A stretch of DNA of 64,000 nt from an uncultured bacterium (lineage in GTDB: Bacteria > Bacteroidota > Bacteroidia > Bacteroidales > Bacteroidaceae). The notes beneath the pieces were generated by a model. It did no database searches and was not told the DNA's origin. It saw nothing but the letters and a program-made list of their open reading frames with translations. Positions 17,653 through 27,827 of this stretch are shown piece by piece (position 1 is the first letter of the stretch; each line of letters starts with the position of its first letter). The position numbers were made by a program, and so were the translations under genes. The stretch covers positions 229,939 through 293,938 of the forward strand of contig CAJMPR010000005.1 of NCBI GenBank assembly GCA_905215345.1, given 5' to 3'.

Positions 17653-19074
17653 TTAATTATATCCGGTATTTTGTTTTAAACTTGAGTCAGTATCAATTTG
17701 TGATAGCGGTATCGGTTGCACGAAATTATTTTCATCCAGCGTAACCCCGTTATATCCGGGAGTATTGCTGAAATGTGCTTTCATCGTCTCAATGGCTTTA
17801 CCTGTTCTGATCAGGTCGAACCAGCGATGGCCTTCACACACCAGTTCTTTTCTTCTCTCAAGGGCAATCTCATCAAGTAGCAGGTTTTTGTCTGCGAATG
17901 CCTTTTCTGTGATACCGGCTCTCTTTTCTATTTCGTTAAGGTATGAGTTGGCGGTAGTCAAATCGTTGGCTTCACTTCCGTGTGCATAACATTCGGCTAA
18001 CATCAATAGCACGTCGGCATAGCGTAGTACAACAGCATTACTGCCTCCATCGGCAATGACACTGGAAGTTTGTTTCAGTTTATTGGTAGTTACATGTACT
18101 TCTGTCTGTCTGAAGTAAGCGCTCTTACGCTTGTCATTGTCAGCAAACAAATTATAAACTTCTTTGGTTGGCAGATTATGCCCTTTGGCTCCGCTTACTG
18201 AACCGGATGGACTGAACATCATAAAGGCATTACTACCTTCCGAATTACCATTCAGGTCTGATTGGAATTGTACATCGAATATAATTTCTTCATTCCCTTT
18301 GTTGTTGACGTCAAATATATCTGCGGGATTATCCAGCAGTTTGTACTTTTCACCGTCTATTATACCCTGTAAAAGTATTTTTGCACTGCTGTAATCGCCT
18401 AATGTCAGATGCACTTTACCTAATATACCTTGTGCGGCTGCTTGAGTGGCGCGTCCTTTTATGTTTGCCAACTCAGGTAATAAGTCGATTGCATTTTCCA
18501 GGTCTTCTATGATTTGTTTATAGACTTGGGCTTTGGGGGTTCTGCCTTGTCCGAAATAGTCATTCGTATTAACCGTTTCTTTAGTAGCTAAAGGGACATC
18601 ACCGAAGATTCTCACCAGATTGAAATACATCAGGGCACGCAGGAATTTCATCTCTCCTTTGACCATGTTGCGGTCATCCTCTTCCATTTCTACCCCGTCT
18701 ATACGGTTTAGGATAACATTACATTGCTGGATACCGATATAGTTATGTTTCCAGGAATCACTGATAATGGAGTTGGAAGATGTCATATTGAACTCATCCA
18801 ACTGACCATAGTTACCGCCGTCATTTGCCGGAACTTCATCCCAGGTATTATCCGAAGGTAATTCGCCTAACACGTAATTGGCGATGCCATATTGTCCGCT
18901 GTACTGCAAAGTGGCGTATGCGGCATTTACCCCTTGCATGATTTGTTCTTTATTCTTGAAATAGTTATTGATTACATTGCTACTCTCGGGGCTTAAGTTT
19001 AGTAAGCTCTCTGAACAACTACAAGTCAGAATACTGAGAGTAAGGCCTAAAAAGATATTTCTATATTTATTCAT
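17653..19074 (-). CDS. SusD/RagB-family outer-membrane lipoprotein (pair with 19086-22199)
   Basis: Surface glycan- or ligand-binding lipoprotein, 473 residues. The signal peptide ends with lipobox ILTCSC, followed by SESLLNLSPES. The TPR region includes FLRALMYFNLVRIFGDVPLA. The C-terminal SusD block includes VVLRYADVLLMLAECYA, LDEIALERRKELVCEGHRWFDLIRTG and FVQPIPLSQID. It sits 11 bases after its SusC and 13 bases before the double GDPD gene, suggesting the imported ligand may contain glycerophosphodiester groups rather than a plain glycan. Confidence 0.94.
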   Translation of the reverse strand: MNKYRNIFLGLTLSILTCSCSESLLNLSPESSNVINNYFKNKEQIMQGVNAAYATLQYSGQYGIANYVLGELPSDNTWDEVPANDGGNYGQLDEFNMTSSNSIISDSWKHNYIGIQQCNVILNRIDGVEMEEDDRNMVKGEMKFLRALMYFNLVRIFGDVPLATKETVNTNDYFGQGRTPKAQVYKQIIEDLENAIDLLPELANIKGRATQAAAQGILGKVHLTLGDYSSAKILLQGIIDGEKYKLLDNPADIFDVNNKGNEEIIFDVQFQSDLNGNSEGSNAFMMFSPSGSVSGAKGHNLPTKEVYNLFADNDKRKSAYFRQTEVHVTTNKLKQTSSVIADGGSNAVVLRYADVLLMLAECYAHGSEANDLTTANSYLNEIEKRAGITEKAFADKNLLLDEIALERRKELVCEGHRWFDLIRTGKAIETMKAHFSNTPGYNGVTLDENNFVQPIPLSQIDTDSSLKQNTGYN

Positions 19075-19085
19075 AGCTGTTGTTT

Positions 19086-22000
19086 TTAAAAATTGACATT
19101 AATTCCTAATGATATAGTTCTGGGCACGGGATAAACATATTTTTCATTTCCCTGCTCCAGGATATTCGATCCTTCCGCATCGATATTGAATCCTTTATAC
19201 GGAGTTATCATAAACAGGTTGTTACCTAACAGATAGACTTGCGCCTGATTGATACCTACTTTGCTCAACAGGGAGGTGGGTAAGTTATAAGATAACTTGA
19301 GATTACGTAGCATGGCGTAAGATGCATTCTTAAAGAATACGCCGGATGATGCTGCGGCTTTTCTGGCATTAGAATAGTTAGCCATGTTCGGGGTGGCGTA
19401 CTTACCGTTCGGATTGTTTACCGGATGAAAACGATTGTCAAAATAATCTTGCGTTACCATCATGAACCCTTCACCGCATTCGAGTGATTGCAGGGTACCG
19501 CTGTTCTTCTTCTTGCCAAGTTCGCTGTAAATGTCAAAGGTCAGTTCAAAGTTCTTATATTTGAATGTGTTGTTGAAACCAATGATTGCTTTTGAAGCAG
19601 GTGAACCAAAACTCTTTTTATCTTCTGCGTCAATCACTTTATCATTATTCCGGTCGGCAATGATGTAGTCACCGATTTGGGTTCCGGACATTGCCGGATA
19701 TTTTTTGAAATCATCTTCGGATTTATAAATACCAAGAATTTCGTAGCCATAAAGTTCTCCGATAGAATGTCCTACTTTGGTGATATTGCTGCCCGAGATA
19801 ATCTGGGTTTGTCCGGGAGCGAGTGCCAGTACTTTATCCTTGTTGGTGGAGAAACTTAAACTGGAGTTCCAGCGAACGGCTCCGAATTTTATGTCTTGTG
19901 CAGTAGAGAGCTTAAGTTCAAAACCGGTATTTCTGACCTCACCGATATTTTGCAGAGAGGTGGTATATCCACTTTGTTGAGGCACTGGAACATCCAAAAG
20001 CAGGTCTTGTGTGGTGGCAATGTAAAAGTCTGCGCTAACACCCAGGTACTTGAAAAGCGTGAAGTCAACTCCGATATTCCAGGTCGAAGTCATTTCCCAT
20101 GATAAATCGGCATTGGGTGACTCCGAAATGATAGTTCCCGAAGCAAGGTTGCCACCAAATACGTAGTCGGCACTTCCCATCAGAGCTTGTGCGCCGAAAT
20201 TCGGAATTTGATTATTACCCGATTTACCCCAGCTGACACGTAACTTTGCATATTCTACCGCTTTATTGTCACGCATGAAGTTTTCACCGGATAAAAGCCA
20301 GGCGGCCGATACGGCGGGGAAGAAGCCCCATTTGCTATTTGAACCGAAACGGGAAGAACCGTCCCAACGGACTGAAGCATTCAGCATGTAGCGATTCATG
20401 AAATTGTAATTGAGGCGGGAAAAGTATGAAGACATTGCCCAACTGTATTGATTGGGAGTTACTTTGAAGCTACTTCCGCCGGCAATATTGGTTATGGAAT
20501 CGTCGGAAAAACCCGATGCGTCAATATTAACTGCATTGTATTCTTCCTTTTGGTAAGACTGGCCTAATAGGAATTGTACATTATGAGCGTTATTATAGAA
20601 AGACTTATTGAAGGTCAATGTGTTTTCAATGATATAATTCAATGTTTCATTTGTACCTTTGGATGCCTCGGTCGGTTTAGGAGCAGGTACACGATAGGCG
20701 CCTAAGGTGGAAGGATTAAAGTAGTTTGAGTTCATCGATTCATAATCCGAGCCGATATTGATTTTATATTTAAGCATATCCAGAAGCTTTACTTCCGTGT
20801 ATAGATTACCGAAGATACGTGCACGCTTTTCATTATTGGTAATCATATTCGCCCATGCCAACGGGTTTTCGCACAAGGCTCCGTCCGATTCCTGGTTGGC
20901 TTTGATTTGTTCGGATATGGCATAGCTGCCGTCTTCGTTATAGGGTGAGAAGAAAGGATAACTAATGGATGCCAACCCGATGAGTGAACCGCCCCACGTT
21001 CCGTTATTGCTGAAAGCATTAGTTCTTGTGTAAGACGGTGACATGGAGATTCCCATTGTTATGTTGTTGTTCGGATTGAATTTCAGATTGATGTTTGCTG
21101 AGAACTTATCCATATCCGAACCGATCAGAATGCCTTCCTGTTTCAGATAACCGCCTGAGAAAGCATACGACGCTTTTTCCGAACCACCATTTACTGCAAT
21201 GTTGTAATCTTGGATGGGGGCTGTTCTGAAAATCTCATCATACCAGTCTGTGTTAGTCAGCCCTGCTTCGCCATTCAGGTATGGAATGATATAATCAGGG
21301 AGCAATTCACGTTTGGAAGCCCCTTTGCTTTTGCGAATCTGGTTGCTGTCGCTTTCGCTTCTATTCTTGGGGTCCTTGTTTACATATCCGGTATTTCTTG
21401 CTTCTTTCAGGAACTGTGCGTAATCATAGGCATCTACTAACTTTACCCTGTCCGAACGCTGCTGGATACCGTAGCTGGCAGATAGCGTGACGCTTGGTTT
21501 GCCGCTCTTGCCCGATTTGGTGGTAATCATGATAATACCGTTGGCACCTCTCGAACCGTAAATAGCTGTGGAAGCCGCATCTTTCAATATCTCGACAGAT
21601 TCTATTGAATTGGGGTTGATACTGTTAATGTCCGAACCCTCGGATAGTGGAAAACCATCGACAACAATCAGCGGAGAACTACCGGCTGTCAATGTGCCGA
21701 TACCACGAATCCTTATCTGGGGATTACTGCCCGGAGTACCTGACGGTTGAATAATCTGGATACCGGTCGCTTTTCCTGAAAGAGAATTAGCGAAGTTTGC
21801 CGAAGGATAGTTGGCGATATCATCAGCCTTGACCGATGATATAGAACCTGTGTTACTTTTTACGGTCGTTGTACCATACCCGATTACGATAACTTCGTTA
21901 AGTTCCTTTGTGTCTTCTTGCAATACGACATTGATTTTTGCCTTGTTTCCTACTCTGACCTCTTGTGTCTTGTATCCGATGTAGCTGATAACGAGTGTCG

Positions 22001-22199
22001 AATTCTCATCTTTGACGTTGATGGTGTATTTTCCGTCAATGTCGGTGACGACGCCATTTGGCGTACCTTTTTCCATTACTGTAGCTCCAATCACGCTTTC
22101 TTTGTAAGAGTCTGTGATGATACCTGTTACCTGCTTGTTTTGCGCACTCATCATTATGAACGAGTATAAGCACATGAACAAAATGAAAAACTTTTTCAT
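19086..22199 (-). CDS. SusC/RagA-family TonB-linked outer-membrane transporter (SusC-SusD-GDPD operon)
   Basis: TonB-dependent outer-membrane channel of 1037 residues. The signal peptide (MKKFFILFMCLYSFIMMSAQ) is followed by a carboxypeptidase-regulatory-like domain (about 22-110; GIITDSYKESVIGATVMEKG), a plug with EVIVIGYGTTTVKSNTGS and SVEILKDAASTAIYGSRGAN, and a barrel ending ISLGINVNF. No STN signalling domain is present. A hairpin-rich gap and a promoter-like box separate it from the preceding SusC/D pair, so it probably heads its own operon with the SusD and GDPD genes. Confidence 0.95.
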   Translation of the reverse strand: MKKFFILFMCLYSFIMMSAQNKQVTGIITDSYKESVIGATVMEKGTPNGVVTDIDGKYTINVKDENSTLVISYIGYKTQEVRVGNKAKINVVLQEDTKELNEVIVIGYGTTTVKSNTGSISSVKADDIANYPSANFANSLSGKATGIQIIQPSGTPGSNPQIRIRGIGTLTAGSSPLIVVDGFPLSEGSDINSINPNSIESVEILKDAASTAIYGSRGANGIIMITTKSGKSGKPSVTLSASYGIQQRSDRVKLVDAYDYAQFLKEARNTGYVNKDPKNRSESDSNQIRKSKGASKRELLPDYIIPYLNGEAGLTNTDWYDEIFRTAPIQDYNIAVNGGSEKASYAFSGGYLKQEGILIGSDMDKFSANINLKFNPNNNITMGISMSPSYTRTNAFSNNGTWGGSLIGLASISYPFFSPYNEDGSYAISEQIKANQESDGALCENPLAWANMITNNEKRARIFGNLYTEVKLLDMLKYKINIGSDYESMNSNYFNPSTLGAYRVPAPKPTEASKGTNETLNYIIENTLTFNKSFYNNAHNVQFLLGQSYQKEEYNAVNIDASGFSDDSITNIAGGSSFKVTPNQYSWAMSSYFSRLNYNFMNRYMLNASVRWDGSSRFGSNSKWGFFPAVSAAWLLSGENFMRDNKAVEYAKLRVSWGKSGNNQIPNFGAQALMGSADYVFGGNLASGTIISESPNADLSWEMTSTWNIGVDFTLFKYLGVSADFYIATTQDLLLDVPVPQQSGYTTSLQNIGEVRNTGFELKLSTAQDIKFGAVRWNSSLSFSTNKDKVLALAPGQTQIISGSNITKVGHSIGELYGYEILGIYKSEDDFKKYPAMSGTQIGDYIIADRNNDKVIDAEDKKSFGSPASKAIIGFNNTFKYKNFELTFDIYSELGKKKNSGTLQSLECGEGFMMVTQDYFDNRFHPVNNPNGKYATPNMANYSNARKAAASSGVFFKNASYAMLRNLKLSYNLPTSLLSKVGINQAQVYLLGNNLFMITPYKGFNIDAEGSNILEQGNEKYVYPVPRTISLGINVNF

Positions 22200-22311
22200 A
22201 CCTGTTGAATTGTGAGTTGTTAATTAAATTTGGTTAGCGTTTTTTTATTTGTTAGTTCGGTGCCGTGTTTTGCACTTTTATCTGTTTTATTTTGCTTCTT
22301 AAAATCGTTCG

Positions 22312-22319
22312 CAAAAGTA
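22312..22319 (-). promoter_or_regulatory. Candidate -7 box for the SusC-SusD-GDPD operon
   Basis: The minus strand reads TACTTTTG (TAnnTTTG), about 113 bases before the SusC start codon. It would give a leader of roughly 100 bases. No good -33 TTTG at 19-21 bases was found. Confidence 0.45.
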
Positions 22320-22426
22320 TTGGGGAAAAATTTCGTTTGTGTCACGTTGGAGTTACATCTGCGTCACGTTAAAGTTACATCATTGTTAATCGTGCAGGAC
22401 TATAAAATGAGTGTATAATATAATGC

Positions 22427-22524
22427 AGCGTAGCGAAGAATCTATCCTCCTTTGAATATATGGAGGGAAAAGATTCTTCGCTACGCTATGAATGACAGAT
22501 AGTTGCAAGGTCATCCTTGCAACT
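22427..22524 (-). terminator. Tandem hairpins after SusD (possible terminator or 3'-end stabiliser)
   Basis: The first hairpin on the minus strand is AGTTGCAAGG/CCTTGCAACT with a 4-base loop (22501-22524). The second has arms containing AGCGTAGCGAAGAATCT and its complement, with inner CCTCC/GGAGG pairing (22427-22487). Neither is followed by a long T run. The position, 60-155 bases past the SusD stop, fits transcript end formation or attenuation between the two SusC/D units. Confidence 0.6.
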
Positions 22525-22582
22525 ATCCGATCAATTAATTATGTTTATAGTAATAACCTGTAACGGTTATTTAGGGTAAGTC

Positions 22583-24268
22583 TTACTCACCACTTGGGTT
22601 CTGTTTCAAGTTCGGGTTGATTGAAATAGCGTCAAATGGATATGGGAAATATTCGTGCTTGCCTTTTACGAAACCTGTCTTACCCTTGTTGGGGTTTGAA
22701 TATTCCACATAGATACGATGCTTAGGTTCTTTCTTTGTAAAGAATGCATCAAAAGTACTTGGAATGTCCTTACCATTGTTTACAATGCCATCAGTATCAC
22801 CCCAGCGCACCATATCCGGGAAGCGAACTCCTTCGAGCCACATTTCGAAGCTCTTTTCATTTTTTACTTCCTCCATTGTGAGTTGAGTGGAGATATGAGC
22901 CGAGCCTGCACGATTCTGGATATCCTGAAGACATTTGAGACCGAGACCGTCTGAATCGTCAGTCTTTGCACATGCTTCGGCATACATCAGGAGAACTTCG
23001 GCATAACGGAAGATTGTGAGGTTCTTGAATCCCCAATTTCCTTTTACATTATCTTCTTTCCAAGCAATGAATTTATTGGCAAAATAACCTCCAAAACCAT
23101 AGAGACCTGTTGGGTCTTTAATACCAATCTGATCCGATGTTTCAAGCTCTGCGCGGGTATAGTTTACATAATTACCGTCTTTATCTTTTAATCCATTCCA
23201 TTTCATTTCATAGAGGAATTCATCAGCGGTGAGGAATGTAGCTTTACGGCGAGGAGAATCACCGTCATTGTCCTGCATGCGTTCGGCAAAGTCTGCACGG
23301 ATAGAGTGACCTCCCCAGCCATCAACACCGATGAATGAAGGTTGGGAGGCTAACTTGTCTGTACGCCAATTCCAGAACTGAATAAACATCCAACCTGTAC
23401 GCTGAATATTGTTGCTCCAGTCGCCGATATTTGCATTTTGCACTACGTTGGCTTGGAAAATCATTTCTTCGCAAAGGTCACCCGATGTATGAAAGAGATT
23501 TGCCCAACGGTCAGTAGGAACAAGCTCGTACTTCTTTGATTCGATAACTTGTTTGAGGTTAGCCTTTGCACCTGAATAGTCACCCATGAAGAGGCGTGCC
23601 TTGCCGGCGAGAGTGAGCGCGAAGCCTTTGGTCACCTTTGAAGCTCCAACTTTGTCTGTTGGACTTGTACGTTCGTCAAGGTCGGCAACAACACTTTCAG
23701 CTTCTTTGGCACACCATTCGAGGAGTCCGTTATGTCCGCCTTCATAGTTGCCGGGTTTCGCGTCTGCAGAAAGGATATGATCAACCAATGGAGGACAATC
23801 CCAACCGATAGCGAGCATAAGATGTGACCAGGCGCGGAGAACGCGAGCTTCAGCGCATACACGTTTCTTGACATCTGACGTAGGCTCTATATTATCAAGG
23901 ATAAGATTGCTGTCGTAAATCACGCCATAAAGACCCCAGTAGGCATTCTTTATAACCTGATTTTGCGTGTCTATGCGGAATTCGTTGAGCTCTGCAGCCC
24001 AGTCGTTGTCACTATAAAAATTACCTGCTGCCAACATATCGTCACCAGGTTCATTGAAGAGCACCGGAAGAGCGATATAGATACCTTCATTACCTGCAAT
24101 ATTCAAGCAGAATGACTGGTAGAGATTGTTGAGTGCATTCTGTGCATCGTTGTCCGTCTTGTAGAAACTTTCAAACGAGATGACACCCTTCTGCTCTACA
24201 TTGAGGCGATCCTCACAAGCGCTGAAGAGGAATGCAGCACCTAAAAGTGAATATATAATTTTTTTCAT
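22583..24268 (-). CDS. SusD/RagB-family outer-membrane lipoprotein (pair with 24314-27445)
   Basis: Surface glycan-binding lipoprotein, 561 residues from the start chosen here. I prefer the internal Met beginning MKKIIYSLLGAAFLFSACED because it gives a clean lipoprotein signal (FLFSAC); the open frame extends 10 codons further. Core motifs include VLRAWSHLMLAIGWDCPPLVD, FRYAEVLLMYAEACAKT and FEMWLEGVRFPDMVRWGD, ending YPFDAISINPNLKQNP. It lies 45 bases after its SusC. Two closely spaced SusC/D pairs in one locus are common where a complex glycan such as arabinoxylan is used. Confidence 0.94.
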   Translation of the reverse strand: MKKIIYSLLGAAFLFSACEDRLNVEQKGVISFESFYKTDNDAQNALNNLYQSFCLNIAGNEGIYIALPVLFNEPGDDMLAAGNFYSDNDWAAELNEFRIDTQNQVIKNAYWGLYGVIYDSNLILDNIEPTSDVKKRVCAEARVLRAWSHLMLAIGWDCPPLVDHILSADAKPGNYEGGHNGLLEWCAKEAESVVADLDERTSPTDKVGASKVTKGFALTLAGKARLFMGDYSGAKANLKQVIESKKYELVPTDRWANLFHTSGDLCEEMIFQANVVQNANIGDWSNNIQRTGWMFIQFWNWRTDKLASQPSFIGVDGWGGHSIRADFAERMQDNDGDSPRRKATFLTADEFLYEMKWNGLKDKDGNYVNYTRAELETSDQIGIKDPTGLYGFGGYFANKFIAWKEDNVKGNWGFKNLTIFRYAEVLLMYAEACAKTDDSDGLGLKCLQDIQNRAGSAHISTQLTMEEVKNEKSFEMWLEGVRFPDMVRWGDTDGIVNNGKDIPSTFDAFFTKKEPKHRIYVEYSNPNKGKTGFVKGKHEYFPYPFDAISINPNLKQNPSGE

Positions 24269-24313
24269 AATGAATATACTTTTTTTGAGATTTTTCAAAA
24301 AAACTTGTCTCGA

Positions 24314-27300
24314 TTAGAATGAGAAACTTACACCGAATGAACACTTCTTCATTGTCGGGTAAGAACCGATGTCAAAGCCGGAACCACCATTTTTGCCTGT
24401 GGTTGCTGTCTCTGGATCCATACCCGGATATTTGGAGAATGTAAAGAAATCATCCAGAGATACAAAGAAGCGGAGATTCTTGATTGCCACTTTCTGGGTA
24501 ATTCTCTTAGGCAAGGTGTAACCGAGCTGGAGTTGCTTGATTTTGAAGTAAGAGCCGCTGAACATAGAAGCGCTTGAACTCCAGAATTTAAGGTCGGTAG
24601 CCACATTGTCTACTGCTGGCATGGAAGCGTTTTTGTTTTCCGGGCTCCAGGCATTGTCCATATAGTATCTCAATGAGTTACGCATCGGACTATCTGCACG
24701 ATAGAGGATGTTGAAAATCTTATTGCCTGCTACACCGGTACCGAATGCCGTGAAGTCAATTCCTTTATATTCCAGGTTAATGGTGATACCGTAAGTGAAT
24801 TTAGGAATGGCGCTACCAATGTCTGTCATATCATCATCAGTCAACTCTGAAGAGTCAACGATTTTACCCTCACGATTGCGGAACTGGGCTGCACCTGTCT
24901 CTCTGTCTACGCCGGCATAGTCGAATGCGCGGAAATACCAGATGGAGTGACCCTCTTCAAATGCAGTATGTACCTTGTTGTTTGTACCATCTACACCGCC
25001 TTGACTGGCTGTGATGCGTGGAAGGTCATCATAAAGGTAAGTTACTTTGTTCTTTAATGTCGAGAAGTTGGCGTTGACACTGTATGCAAGGTCACCGATG
25101 TGGTCTCTCCAGTTGGCTTCGAATTCAAAACCCTTGTTGTTTACTTTACCGGCGTTCACGGTAGTCTGGTTTGTGTAGACCTCAGGAACCGGGTTTATCT
25201 TTACGAGAAGGTCTTTCGTATTCTTGTTGTAGTAGTCAAGACTAACCGTCAAACGGTCGTTCAAGAAACGCATATCAAGACCGAGGTCCAACTGTTCGGA
25301 TGTTTCCCATTTGAGGTTCGGGTTGGCAAGACCGGAAGGATAAGAACCGTAGTTCTGTTCAGGGCTGTCTCCGTACTGATACCAAGCGGCATTGTAGCTG
25401 ATAGGTGAGGTATACGGGTAATTGTTGAGTACGCTGACATTACCGTTACGGCCCCAAGAAGCACGGAATTTCAGGAATGAGAGAACGTCGCTGCTGATGT
25501 TTTCTTTGATGAATTTCTCATTGCTGATGTTCCAACCTACGGCAACTGAAGGGAATCTGCCCCAACGTTTGTCAGCCGGAAGTTTGGAGGTGTCAAATGC
25601 ATCGGTACGGTAGTTGAACTGGAAACTATAACGGTTGTCGAACGTATAGAGCAAACGACCGAAGTAGGAAAGGCTTTTTGAAACACCTGGAAGATTTCCG
25701 ATGCTCTTTGTCGTGGTGGAAGCTGAATTTACATAGTCGATATACTTGAAGTTGTCAGCGTCACCGGACAGAATCTTGTTGCCGCCTGTACCGTTGGCTG
25801 AAGTTGATACATTGTCCGAACGGTATTCCGTATATGACATACCGACCATGGCACCTACATTGTGTTTGTCAAACAATGTCTTATTGAAGTTCGCAAAGTT
25901 TTCCCACTGGTAGTAGTGGTTGTTGTTGGCTTTAGCTGAGATAGAATAGTCGTCAGCTTTGGCCTGGCCGTTCATGTAGTAAGGTTCGGCGTAATCATGA
26001 TCGTTACTCTGCGCAATGCGGTAAGAGAAACGGGATGTCATTACAAGGCCGTCAATAGGAGTAAGGTCTACGAAAGCTGTTCCGCGAACGGTGAAACCGG
26101 AGCTCTTTTGGTTGCGGCGGTCACGCTGGAGGAGCGGATTACCATTGTCATCATTTTGGAACTTTGAAGTGGCGTAGTACTTGCCATTCGGGGCGATAAG
26201 GATTTTTTTAGGATTTGTGGCATATACATCCTTCATGCTTGTTGGAAAGTCATCAACGCTGTCCCAATATACAGGAGTCAGAGGGTCGAGCAAAAGGGTA
26301 GGTGCGAGCATGGAACCATAAGCACTCTGGTGAGTGATGTTGCGGGTTGCCCACTTTTCAATAGAAGTGTTTGTACCGACCTTAATCCATTTATAGAGTT
26401 GGTAGTCTGCGTTGATTTGGGCGGTAAGGCGGGTGTAAGTGTCCTTCTTGCCACGTACGATACCATCATTGTCGAGATAGTTTACAGAAGTGAAAAAGTG
26501 ACCTTTGTCATTGCCGTCCTGGAAAGTGACGGAGTGCTGAGTGGCCCAGCTGTTACCGAATACTTCCTTCACCCAGTCCGTTTCCTGAGGATTGTTGTAG
26601 TCAACACCATTGGCTTCGCACATAGTTTTCATGTCATAACCGGACAATTCTTTGTATTTAATCCAGTCTTTTGCACCGAAAAGTTCCGGTGTCTTGCCCA
26701 AACCTTGATTGATGGCTTTGAAAGAGTATGTAATTTTGGGACGGCCATTTGCGCTACTACCGGTCTTTGTTGTAATGAGGACAACACCATTACCGGCTTG
26801 AGCACCGTAGATTGCAGCAGAAGCGGCATCTTTGAGGACTTCCATAGACTCAATCATTGAAGGGTCAAGATACTGGATGTTATCAACCTTCAAACCATCG
26901 ACAATCAATAGCGGGCCGAGCTGGTCTGAGTTTGATGAATAACCGCGGATACGAATCTTCGCTCCTTCACCGGGGGCACCGGATGTGTTCAAAATCTGAA
27001 CACCGGCAGCTTTACCCTGCAGGGCAGCACCGGCATCAACAGTAGAGAGGTTCTTGATATCATCCGAGTTGACAGAGGCGACAGCACCTGTGAGGTCACT
27101 TTTACGTTGAACGCCATAACCGATAACCACTACTTCGTCGAGAACCTTTAAGTCTTCTTCAAGACGGATGTCGATTACGTTACGACCATTGACTTTGATG
27201 TTCTGGGTCTTGCAACCGACAAAAGAAACGTTGAGAGTTGCATTGCTATTCTTTACCTGGATGGTGTAATTACCATTGAGGTCGGTAATACAACCGTTAG

Positions 27301-27445
27301 TAGTTCCGCTTTCGAGAATAGCAACACCAATCATTGGCTCAGAATCATTAGCTGAGACAACAGTACCTTTGACTTGGATTTGCGCCATTGCTGCAGTAGA
27401 GCAAAAAGCAACAAACGCCAGCAAAAACAAAATTCTTGTTTTCAT
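24314..27445 (-). CDS. SusC/RagA-family TonB-linked outer-membrane transporter (PUL 2)
   Basis: TonB-dependent outer-membrane channel. The start chosen gives MKTRILFLLAFVAFCSTAAMAQ, a standard signal peptide; the frame could start two codons earlier at 27451. A carboxypeptidase-regulatory-like domain (about 22-105; GTVVSANDSEPMIGVAILESG) is followed by a plug with EVVVIGYGVQRKSDLTGAVAS and SMEVLKDAASAAIYGAQAGN, then a barrel ending FGVSFSF. It lies downstream of the GH43 and esterase genes transcribed in the same direction, but a 380-base gap separates them, so it may have its own promoter. Confidence 0.95.
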   Translation of the reverse strand: MKTRILFLLAFVAFCSTAAMAQIQVKGTVVSANDSEPMIGVAILESGTTNGCITDLNGNYTIQVKNSNATLNVSFVGCKTQNIKVNGRNVIDIRLEEDLKVLDEVVVIGYGVQRKSDLTGAVASVNSDDIKNLSTVDAGAALQGKAAGVQILNTSGAPGEGAKIRIRGYSSNSDQLGPLLIVDGLKVDNIQYLDPSMIESMEVLKDAASAAIYGAQAGNGVVLITTKTGSSANGRPKITYSFKAINQGLGKTPELFGAKDWIKYKELSGYDMKTMCEANGVDYNNPQETDWVKEVFGNSWATQHSVTFQDGNDKGHFFTSVNYLDNDGIVRGKKDTYTRLTAQINADYQLYKWIKVGTNTSIEKWATRNITHQSAYGSMLAPTLLLDPLTPVYWDSVDDFPTSMKDVYATNPKKILIAPNGKYYATSKFQNDDNGNPLLQRDRRNQKSSGFTVRGTAFVDLTPIDGLVMTSRFSYRIAQSNDHDYAEPYYMNGQAKADDYSISAKANNNHYYQWENFANFNKTLFDKHNVGAMVGMSYTEYRSDNVSTSANGTGGNKILSGDADNFKYIDYVNSASTTTKSIGNLPGVSKSLSYFGRLLYTFDNRYSFQFNYRTDAFDTSKLPADKRWGRFPSVAVGWNISNEKFIKENISSDVLSFLKFRASWGRNGNVSVLNNYPYTSPISYNAAWYQYGDSPEQNYGSYPSGLANPNLKWETSEQLDLGLDMRFLNDRLTVSLDYYNKNTKDLLVKINPVPEVYTNQTTVNAGKVNNKGFEFEANWRDHIGDLAYSVNANFSTLKNKVTYLYDDLPRITASQGGVDGTNNKVHTAFEEGHSIWYFRAFDYAGVDRETGAAQFRNREGKIVDSSELTDDDMTDIGSAIPKFTYGITINLEYKGIDFTAFGTGVAGNKIFNILYRADSPMRNSLRYYMDNAWSPENKNASMPAVDNVATDLKFWSSSASMFSGSYFKIKQLQLGYTLPKRITQKVAIKNLRFFVSLDDFFTFSKYPGMDPETATTGKNGGSGFDIGSYPTMKKCSFGVSFSF

Positions 27446-27451
27446 AAGCAT

Positions 27452-27827
27452 AGATTGGTAATTTAATAAATAATGTAATTTTAGTATTAGAATTGAAATT
27501 GAAAAAAAGGTTTTTACAACGTATACGCTGCTTGACCTTCTGCTAATAGTGTTTTTCTCTTTAAGTTTTTCTCATGTGCAAAATAGTTTTTTATTGTTTA
27601 ACAAAGGTGAATATTGTGTGTTAACTTTATGACAAAGGTAGATGAATAGTATGCTTACAGGCTTGTATTTTTAGATATTGAGTTTATACTTTTAGATATT
27701 ATAGCGCTACAAACAGGTAAAATGGGGGGATTTTACGGGCTGAAATTTAATAATAAATTTGATATGCCCTGCACGCTTTTCACAAAGAATACAGGGCTTT
27801 GTTATCCTAATACAATCATTCTGTTTA
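27452..27827. other. Intergenic gap between SusC and upstream esterase gene
   Basis: No gene seen. A candidate -7 box for the SusC operon lies at 27633-27640 (minus strand TACCTTTG). A weak hairpin with arms GCCCTG/CAGGGC at 27766-27797 follows the esterase stop and may be its terminator, although only a short AT-rich tail follows it. Confidence 0.55.
27633..27640 (-). promoter_or_regulatory. Candidate -7 box for the SusC/SusD operon
   Basis: The minus strand reads TACCTTTG, matching TAnnTTTG, about 190 bases upstream of the SusC start. A long AT-rich leader would follow. No clear -33 element was found. Confidence 0.4.

Larger units (their letters stand above)
22200..22582. other. Intergenic gap between two SusC/D pairs
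   Basis: No gene seen. The left part carries the SusC leader and candidate promoter. The right part carries two separate hairpins (22427-22487 and 22501-22524) that follow the stop of the upstream SusD gene. Confidence 0.7.

Noticed and set aside
22200..22582. Riboswitch in the SusC leader
   Set aside because: The hairpins lie at the end of the preceding transcript and I recognise no known aptamer sequence; the leader itself is AT-rich and unstructured by eye.
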